Positions 56,073 to 64,000 of a stretch of 64,000 nt of DNA are shown piece by piece. The translations under genes and the position numbers were made by a program. Within the stretch, counting starts at the first letter, position 1; every line of letters starts with the position of its first letter. The notes under the pieces were generated by a model. The model did not search any database, was not told the origin of the DNA, and saw only the letters and a program-made list of their open reading frames with translations. The stretch is from Euonymus europaeus (lineage: Eukaryota > Streptophyta > Magnoliopsida > Celastrales > Celastraceae), in assembly GCA_963580455.1 (NCBI GenBank), contig OY756962.1:23635001-23699000 (forward strand), written 5' to 3'.

Positions 56073-59000
56073 GGTAATTGCTAAATACACATTTGTTTTT
56101 ACTAAGGATACACAATAGATTTGACTTGTCTGACAATTGTGTCGTTTTTTTGTGTACAGCGTAGATAGAGAGGCATGCATGCATGGCATGCGTAATAAAA
56201 AAACCAATACTTTTTACTATTTGATGAAACGACCTAACCTTATAGGCTGTAGCAAAACAGAGAATAGTTTTGTAGGTAATGATTATACACAGCTCTCTTT
56301 TGCTTTTCTGATTGAATATTGAATATATACATGTGCGTGTGTGTGGTCGTGTATATATGTGTAAAACTCAATTCATCTTAAATAAACATCCCTTCAAATA
56401 TGCCAGAATCAGTTAAAATTAGGCACCTACTCCCAATAAATTGACTGCAATTTTATTAAAACATAATAACACATATTACATTGCTAATCTTCTATTATAG
56501 TGGGCTCAGTAGGCGCAAGAGGAAACGTATGACGAATTTGCTGCCTATATGCATCAAGTTGTTCCATATACGGTAAAATCCATGCAGCTGCACACTCATG
56601 CCTGAAATAATGCCACTGAGGCATAATGGTAGGCATTGGATAACTCCCAGTTAAGGAAACTTGGACGTAGTGATTATCATTAACGTGTCCAAGGGCGATA
56701 GCAACATGTTGATGCTGAGGTGGAGGAGTTGATCGCAGTGGTAAATATGTGAAGCTCTGTCGTGAACTAACAACGTGTAGTATGACATTGTACCTGGAAG
56801 AAATCAAGAGACCCATATCTGGCATTATCATCCAATGCTGAGTTGGTGCTGCTTTATCTGATTCAAAGAAGTTCAGGGTGTTGTGAATACCCAATGCATG
56901 CTCTTCACTACCAAACATTGTAACATATTCATGCCAGAATGCGCCCAACTCACCTATCAAGTCACGACGTACAATATCCCATGCATGTTCGCCAAAACCA
57001 AGACCAGCAGCTATCGCCCGAAAGCCGCAATTTCCATCAGGTATTACATCTTGCACAGCCACAATGTAAGGATGCAATATTGATGGGAACTGACGGATAT
57101 AAAGATGTTCATACGTAACATTACTAGATCGAGAACTATAGAGAGATGAACAACTATGTCTCCCTGGTTGTTGGGAATGATGACTTGAATTTGTATGATT
57201 TACTCCATCTGCCTTTTTCATCGAGGATAGGCGTCCCACTGAAATACTATGTCTACTTTGCTCTACGTAGTCAGGTGCAATAAGATTACCTCTAGTATAC
57301 ATGTTTGCCTTTTTCTTCGATGAGGGGCGTCCACGTGTACTTTTTTTCACAACTGGATCCTGTACTACTGTAGTTGAGGGTTTAATTATCTCCCTGATCT
57401 TTCTCAGTAGACTGAATTTTCCTGAACGTGAGTGGCGCTTGAATTGATCTGCAAACATTTGTAGCTCAACAGTACAATCGATGTCATCATCTGTAAGAGA
57501 AACACATGGTGATAAGTCAAGTTTCTTCCAGAACGCATCGATGGAAGAAAGTGGTATAGGCTGACTATCGTGCATGTATATTGAAATCTCGTGTGCACAC
57601 GGGAGTCCATAGCTCGTACGAAGTTTACAACCGCAGGCGTACGAATCATCTCCGACAACTTGACATTTCTCAGATTCATTGAAAATCAGATTCAACGCAG
57701 CAATAGAAACAAAACCACGTAATTCCTTGAATTGATCTGTGTTGAATCGGTGTTGAATGATATGTCTACTCTTCTCCATACTAGCCTTGATTGATGTGGC
57801 CTGAGCTTGAACGAGTTGATGAATTAAAGATATTATTGAGTCAATGTCTGACTGTGATGATCCCAGATATTTCTTTAACTTTGCATGTTGACTCTCGACC
57901 CTATTAGTGGTCAAGTTTCCGAAATGCAAATAGGTATTTGTCCAAGCAGAGACAAACATCTCTTTATATGGTGTCAACCATACATCTTTAATGTAATTAA
58001 CCACAACTGTATAGTTTTGTAGGATTACCTCTAGGTGCGATAAATTGTACACGTACGCAGTCTCATTTTCAGATTCCACCAAAGTATTCCAGGAGGAGTA
58101 GAATGCATTCCATGATTCCTTGTCTTGAAAAAATCTCTTGCAGTTTGCTAAAACTGCCCTATTTATGTGCCATCTACAGAGTAGCTTATTTGCATCTGAT
58201 TCCTCAATTGTTGATCGCAAACATGTTAAAGCCCATGCATAATTGTCCTCCTTCTCGGAATTTAATAGCACAAATGCTATGCAATATGTCATATTTGTTG
58301 AAGTCACCCCGACAATCTCAAGAAGAGGCATTCTGAACCTGTTCGTCTTGTATGTTGCGTCCATTAGTAAAACATGTGGGAATGCACGTAGTAGTGCCAA
58401 TGAGTCTGGATGAGCAAAGAATAAATCTTGGAGCTCGTTGGTTATATCGTCAGTTCGATAATAGAAAATGTACATGTGCTCATGTAGGAATGACATTAGA
58501 GACTGAATATGTGATTTACCGGCTTTTTCTGAAGTTCGAAACTTCTGTCGTGCATTGTATATTGTTTTAATAGTGGACGCATTGCTCGGATCTCTTTTCT
58601 TCAACGATGCCAAAATGTCTCGTGGTTTAACACGATTGCTAGACATATCTACCATCATCTCAAATTCAGACTCAGAAAGGCGACCGATATATGGATGCCC
58701 CTCCATATATGATGCAGGGGCATGGTTGTGCATTCCACAAAGCACTCTCACCATCCATTCATCAGCTCCATGTAATTTCAACCCTTTAAGTCGGAAAGGA
58801 CAATCAAGCTTTTTTGTGCCCGTTTGCTTCGTGGATGATTTCTTCCCTCTGTACATGCCACTACGATCGCATTGCAACAACAATGATGAGCTCGATGAGC
58901 TTCTTGTAACAATGATGAATCCCAAATTTCGTCCTATTGCTTGAACCCAATCACTCAACGATTGACGTGAATCAAACACCTGAAAATAATTTATAAATGT

Positions 59001-59941
59001 TATAAAGTGAAATAAGTTTGGTAAACATGTTTAAATAATAAGACATTATTTTCCTAATTGTTATACCGTCTCGGTTAAAAATTGATTTGTAATGTCAACT
59101 TCTATTTTCTCTTCATAATCGCCCGAAAGTTCTTCTTTTTTCATTTCATTTCTGATAATACAATCCTGTCAACAAAAAATTTCACTTGAGTATCTGTAAT
59201 TAATCAAAATATTTAAAATATTCACTATTTATATTTACCTGATCACTAGAACTACTACTTGACAGTCGTAGATCTTGGGCCCAAGCTCTCATTTCTTCCA
59301 AATGATCCATATCCGCAAGGTTAGAGAAAGTGTGTGTTTGAGAATTGAGATAGAGAAGTGAGAATTGATAGTGTGATATTGTGTCCTATTTATAGCTTGA
59401 ATAATCCAACCGTTATTGAAGGCTTAGTTATAATTAACGGCTAAATGTATAGCAAACGGTCATAGAATATTTCATGATACCTAGTCTATGTATAGCCAAC
59501 CGATAGCAAACACGCATGCTTTGTATAGGGTTAGAGAAAGTGTGTAATAGTCACGCATGCTTTGTAAATATGGAGGAATTTGAATTTGAATTTGAAAAGG
59601 AGCTGTTGATATGTACACAAAGCGAAGGAGACAACTCTCCGCAATTACCGGCTAATAGCGGTTTATTCACGGCCATGCCATGTAATTGGCTACGTAGCTT
59701 TCAAGAATGGGAATAATCAATAAAATGACAAATCTCATGGAATGTACTTTTACTAAAAAGTAAAAGCCACGTACATGCACCCTAAAAAAATAAAAATATA
59801 AAGCACGAATTCCAATACCTATCCTGACTATTTGGACTATCGACAATTTACTCCATGCGTACCTTATAGTAATAATTGACGATTTGACGCATTGTACTTT
59901 TTGTGCACTTAGTAAAAACGTATGTGCATATAGATGCACCC
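56073..59941. mobile_element. Mutator-like element 2 (3.9 kb) with transposase-OTU fusion
   Basis: A perfect 9-bp repeat ATATAGAAA flanks it at 56064-56072 and 59942-59950. Both ends begin GG and form an inverted repeat of about 55-60 bp: left TACACATTTGTTTTTACTAAG and right (reverse complement) TGCACATACGTTTTTACTAAG, with weaker similarity on both sides. One minus-strand gene fills most of it. It abuts MULE 1: their target duplications share eight bases. Confidence 0.85.
56484..59310 (-). CDS. MULE transposase-OTU protease fusion protein
   Basis: Three exons, 59310-59239, 59165-59067 and 58979-56484, join in phase to give 888 residues. The start MDHLEEMRAWAQDLRL is the first ATG. In order: a FAR1/WRKY-like DNA-binding region (KLDCPFRLKG..MHNHAP), the transposase core (first Asp in LLMDATYKTNRFRMPL, CRWHINRAV, Glu in TNRVESQHAKLKKYLG), a SWIM finger (CGCKLRTSYGLPCAHEI), a basic RGRPSSKK linker and a C-terminal OTU cysteine-protease domain (DGNCGFRAIAAGL, with His in NDNHYVQVSL). 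The segment that normally carries the second catalytic Asp (a DRE-like motif) is missing between LRSTIEESDA and NKLLCRWH, a loss of about 20-25 residues, so transposition activity is doubtful. The OTU motif looks intact. Confidence 0.88.
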
Positions 59942-59950
59942 ATATAGAAA

Positions 59951-61517
59951 TTCATTTGTAATTCATCCGCGTGCTCTTCCCCTGAAAAAAACAGCATCCC
60001 ACCTAATCTAAAAGACAGCAACACAGAAAAGGTAACACTGACGTGGGAGGTGTGTGCAGTACTGCCAGACTGCCGATACCTAACCTAACTCCTGCCAGTC
60101 TGCCAGACACCCCCTCTGACCAGCAATTTGGCTACTGACAATTCAGGATTTTTTAAAAAATTTAACTATAGCTGAAATAAAATAAAAAATTGAGAAGGGT
60201 TGGTTAAAGAGGCTTGGCATATAATCTCGAATCCCCAATTAGAATATCAACCTCTCTCCTCATTTAAAAAAGACATTTTAAAAATAGCTTAATGAAAAAA
60301 AGAGCTTGAATGTCAGATTTATAATGTCGAATAATGTTTCGCATTTTAATAGTAGAAAGTTTGTATGAAATTTAGTCGAATGGTGAATGTTTTGTAGTTG
60401 ATTTTAGTAGAGAAATGGCTAATATTGACAAGATTTTGAATAGTCAGTCTTCAAAACATATTCATTATACAATATTAAATATCATATGAATAGCAAAAGA
60501 CTTTGAAATAATTAATATTGATTTACTGCCTCGGTTTTAAAACTGTGGTGGGTTTGAAACAGAGAATATCATCTTGCTTTGTTATTCAGGACAGCAGTTA
60601 ACTATGCTGCGTACCATTCAGATAGTTGGGCCACTTCTATAAAGCATAGTGATCCGTCAAGTTACTATGAACCAAAGACAACAAAACTTTGCGCAAAGAC
60701 CCACTAACTAAACCGCAACCCACTACCAAAGCCCTGATACACGGGTCAAAGCCCACACGCAGGTTTCTACAAAGAAATTTCTCGCGCTAGAGTTGAAACC
60801 TTGGACACCCACATCAGAGCGTCTAACGAGGAAAACTTACCAACAAAACCACTTGCCCATGATCCACAGGATGTATGCACGGTTGCACTGTTTTAATGTA
60901 TGATACATGGTTTTGCTTATTTGTGTTATATCAGTACGGAATACAGTTTGTATTTTCCTGCAATGAAACATCAATAAATACGAAAAAAATTCAAAAAGTG
61001 ATTTTCCGCCTAACAAACGGAACATTAAAGCATAACAGAGCATATCTACCATGACTTCCACAACAGTCAAGTTCAATTAACAAAGTGACATCAGTTACTC
61101 TGAAGAAGCTTCTACTCATTGAGAGCTTATTGAAGCAATCCACAAAAGAAAAATTGAAACATGTCAAAGCTTCCGTCCTTCCACCATGCCCTCATCTGTC
61201 ATTTTACCCATTTGTTAGAATTTAGAAATTGCAACAGAAATAGTAATGAAAACTGCCTCATTACAGTTTTCTTTAGTTAAAACATGGCCAGAGAAGAGTT
61301 TACAATCAATATATTTTCAATATTCTGACATCAATCATCCTAAACCGTACTGGAGTCGAGCACATGTTCTTAAGCAAGGAATTAATTCTCAACTAAATAA
61401 CACGTTAGCATTTAAATCAAGTTTCTTCAAAAGAAGAGGCAGATTGAATCACAAGAAGCAAAAAGAAAACTGGAATGCCAAAGATCTATTGTCTACACCC
61501 ACCTCTGCTTTCCTATC
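59951..61517. other. Intergenic DNA, no supported gene
   Basis: A short repeat (CTGCCAGACTGCCGATACC and CTGCCAGTCTGCCAGACACC) lies at about 60061-60110. No coding frame with a recognisable domain and no transposon ends were found. Confidence 0.4.
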
Positions 61518-61797
61518 TGATGGAGCGGGCCCACCAGAGCCACTCATTCGTGGGCATAGTAGTTGTCAACCCCTCCGGCTATGGGCCTCCGCTCCTCCGG
61601 CCATGGCCTAGCCCACTAGCACCAGGCCAGTAGGTCGTCACCCCCAACCCATCACGCATCCTTCCGGGCACGCAGGTTGTTCATATCAGGATTTGAACCC
61701 TAGCATGCTTTAACATAAGGCCTAAGGCTGTTATATCCGGAGGGGTTCACAGCCACTATACCCATGAATGAGTGGCTCTGGTGGGCCCGCTGCATCA
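61518..61797. mobile_element. Foldback MITE of 280 bp
   Basis: Inverted repeats of about 60 bp, starting TGATGGAGCGGGCCCACCAG on the left and TGATGCAGCGGGCCCACCAG on the right (reverse complement) and ending at AACCCCTCCGG, differ at only a handful of sites. A 5-bp target duplication CTATC lies at 61513-61517 and 61798-61802. The loop contains, on the minus strand, GGGTTCAAATCCTGA, which resembles a tRNA-type B box. It is much more GC-rich than its surroundings. Confidence 0.85.
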
Positions 61798-63350
61798 CTA
61801 TCCCTGGCTAAGCCAAAAACAAACAAACATCCTGTTTTAAGAAATGATACCCGATCTTCTACTGATATGAACACAGAGTAAACAGACAAATATTAATGTG
61901 GTTAAAAGAAATTCCGAAGTATTATGGCTTAAAGAAGGAACAAATTTTGAATATGAGAGTATATTACAGTGGAACTACAACAGCACATGCACCCCTCCAC
62001 ATAAGCTAATGGGTTCTTCGCGTTTTTGGTGTTGTTTCTTAGCTTTGCCTAGCCAAATCAACAGCTAGATTTTATGGCATAAAGTCATTTAAAAAATAGT
62101 GATATCAAAGCGGGTTTCAAAAAGAAAAAATGCAACTCAGTAGTAGAGTTGCAGTGATTCAACCTAAGGTCACACCACATTTTGTGTGTGACTAAGTGTC
62201 CCCAACCCCAGCCCTTTGCTGGAGCCTCGTGCACAAGAGTTGTTTGCCTTTTACCAGAGCTGATTCAACTAGGCCAATAGTGGTGAAGGGAGATCACCAC
62301 AAAGAATGGTGGATTCAACTATTGGTAGATCCCCTATAGTCAACATTCATTTGAACCTGGCTTGGAAGAAAAACATACTCCAAAGCACATAATTATTGGA
62401 CTCAAATCCAATAAAAGTAACGCATGATGATTGATGCAGGACTCCTAGAATGGTAGAAACTAGAAAGCAGTGTCAGATTTCACAAGTTCTTTAATAGAGT
62501 CTATGGTATATTGCTTTTTAGTTGGCCCCACCAAAAATATTACGAAAGCTCTGCCACTGCCTGTGGCATCAGAAACTACAATGGCTTATAGTAAAAGCTC
62601 CTAAAAGTGCAACAACCAAGTGGCTGGAAATGGACGAAAAGGGGAAAAAAGGTTTTTGGTGGATACTAAAACCTGCACCCGCTGTGGCAATTTGAAAGCC
62701 TCAATTTAGTGATAATGGTATAAGCTAGCGAAAGAATGTAGAGGAGACACACAAATGAAGGTAATTTTTCCCGGACATGAGAGGAAAGAAGAATCCCGTA
62801 CCCTCATAAACTTCCTAAAAGTCATTGATAACAGTGCTGAAGCAACGAGAAGAAGAAAGACTCGTTTTCAGTAAAACAGTACATGAACTTCCCAAATGAT
62901 AGTCAATGTCATTTAAGAAATATGAAAAACTAGCCAACAGAACGCCCCAGATGGATTCCGGTTCCCCACATGCACCTACGTGAAGGCATCAAAGCAATAT
63001 CAACAAATAAACAAGTGTTCTACACAAATCCCACCATGCCAATATGCAGGGAAGGTGAAAAGGATCAAGGCAATCCGAAAACCAAAGTATCAAACATTTT
63101 AAATCAGAAATAAAAGCACAAATCTGTATCTGAAGCTAAAAGAGCAAGCCCTACATCTAAAACAACACAAGGCTCAACTTTATTAAACTTAAATGAAAAG
63201 TGAATTATCATGATGCAACAGAATTCTCCTACCAACAAACGAAGTAAAACAGCCATCAAAGCTGAAATGATCAAACAACAAGACATAAATAAACCAGTTC
63301 CACTAGAGCCGTGATATACTCAGAAAAGAGCACCAATCACTAGAGTGGAA
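61798..63350. other. Intergenic or intronic DNA, no supported gene
   Basis: No domain-bearing frame. This may be downstream sequence or a distal 3' part of the minus-strand NDUFB3-like transcript. A segment near 62145-62290 (GTTGCAGTGATTCAACCTAAGGTCACACCAC, then CCCCAGCCC) looks like a degenerate retroelement piece but I cannot identify it. Confidence 0.35.
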
Positions 63351-63815
63351 AAGCAATAATTTACTAATTTCCCATTGAGTTGGGGTTCCAACTTGTGTGG
63401 GTTCCAATAGAAAGTAATGAAATTGCAAGGATCACTCCAAGATAAGCATATATTAAGAATGGATGAAGCAAAGCCAATAATACCCATATCTGGTAAAAGA
63501 TGATTGGCTGATTGCCCATTTTTACCTTGTCATCAATACAAATTTCAGAAAAGAATCCATATTCCTGAAAGTGCTCTAATTTACACACAAAAATTAAGAG
63601 AATATTACTAGACCCAGATCACTAAAGTTAATCAAAACATCGATTAGAAAACCCCAATCTCACACAAAAGAACACACTTTTACCAAAAACCAGAATATCA
63701 ACACAGATCCATATCATCGAATCATATAAACATAGATAAAACCCATTTGCAGACGCCATAAAACTCAGAATCGCAATTAGGCGAAGTACCTCAAATTGAG
63801 AAGAGTGAATCGGTA
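63351..63815 (-). other. Probable 3' UTR and 3' UTR intron of the NDUFB3-like gene
   Basis: Reading minus, 26 bases after the stop codon, CTCAATTTGAG|GTACTTCGCC offers a splice donor at about 63791. A plausible acceptor near 63567 (TTTTTGTGTGTAAATTAGAG) would give a 3' UTR intron. The open frames here are not conserved coding sequence. Confidence 0.4.
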
Positions 63816-64000
63816 TCAGTGAGAGTGAGAGTCTGAAGGCGCAGAGGAGTGGTGATGAGAGGGTGCATACAGCTTGTTGTAGACTTGCTCGCCGACAAGA
63901 TAGATGCCGAAGGCGACGAGGGCGATTCCGAGGCCAGGAGTCGCATGTCGCAGCTGATTGCCCAACATCGGATGCTTCCTCCACTCGTCTCTCCTCCGGA
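63816..64000 (-). CDS. NADH dehydrogenase [ubiquinone] 1 beta subcomplex subunit 3 (NDUFB3/B12), 3' part
   Basis: The last 61 codons of a small mitochondrial complex I accessory subunit, running off the right edge of the window. The segment RRRDEWRKHPMLGNQLRHAT is followed by a single membrane-spanning stretch (PGLGIALVAFGIYLVG) and EQVYNKLYAP, then a His/Ser-rich tail and a stop at 63818-63816. This order and length fit plant B12 subunits of about 70 residues, so only about ten N-terminal residues lie outside. The subunit is anchored in the inner mitochondrial membrane arm. A longer frame in another register over the same DNA is a shadow. Confidence 0.9.
   Translation of the reverse strand, partial: RRRDEWRKHPMLGNQLRHATPGLGIALVAFGIYLVGEQVYNKLYAPSHHHSSAPSDSHSH

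Noticed and set aside
52675..59310. Ordinary host FAR1-RELATED SEQUENCE genes
   Set aside because: Both genes lie inside elements with inverted ends and 9-bp target duplications, one frameshifted and one lacking a catalytic segment.
61246..61611. 121-codon open frame
   Set aside because: It runs into the foldback MITE, has no recognisable domain and looks like chance.
63628..63984. 118-codon minus-strand frame at the window edge
   Set aside because: It is an out-of-frame reading of the NDUFB3-like exon and its 3' UTR. The correct register shows the conserved subunit sequence.

Overview
The window is nuclear DNA from a eudicot plant. It has multi-exon genes with GT..AG introns, AT-rich intergenic DNA, plant-specific families (zinc-finger homeodomain, methionine S-methyltransferase, FAR1/MULE transposases) and several classes of plant transposon. 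I cannot name the species from sequence alone.

Layout. (1) 0-2.4 kb: an intronless ZF-HD transcription factor gene. (2) 2.4-35 kb: a repeat-rich cluster built by repeated duplication of one unit. It holds three intact, spliced, same-strand genes (A 7.8-9.6 kb, B 16.7-18.5 kb, C 32.6-34.4 kb), each predicted to encode 533 residues. Each protein joins an N-terminal ADP-ribosyltransferase domain of the bacterial-toxin R-S-E type to a C-terminal four-bladed hemopexin (albumin-2-like) domain. Around them lie decayed copies: promoters without genes near 12.2 and 23.2 kb, a hemopexin fragment at 18.8 kb and duplicated 3' ends at 20.5 kb. The cluster also holds a 60-bp minisatellite, a 5S-rRNA-derived insertion, a Tourist MITE, a LINE tail, a truncated copy of the MMT gene 3' end (13.1-14.2 kb), an old Copia remnant and one young Copia element with identical LTRs (26.45-31.29 kb). 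(3) 37.4-46.3 kb, minus strand: a complete 12-exon methionine S-methyltransferase (MMT) gene. (4) 46.9-59.9 kb, immediately upstream of MMT: two Mutator-like elements back to back. The first (9.1 kb) carries a six-exon Ulp1/C48 peptidase gene and a FAR1-type transposase gene facing it. The second (3.9 kb) carries a transposase fused to an OTU protease domain. Their 9-bp target duplications come from the same site, offset by one base. (5) 60-64 kb: a 280-bp foldback element and, at the window edge, the 3' part of a complex I NDUFB3/B12 subunit gene on the minus strand.

The most notable content is the ART-hemopexin cluster. Three copies keep the same length, the same intron and all catalytic-motif residues while the surrounding DNA decays, which suggests selected function. 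A defence or toxin-like role is inference from the domains. MMT makes S-methylmethionine and appears functionally unrelated to the cluster, apart from sharing duplicated DNA with it.
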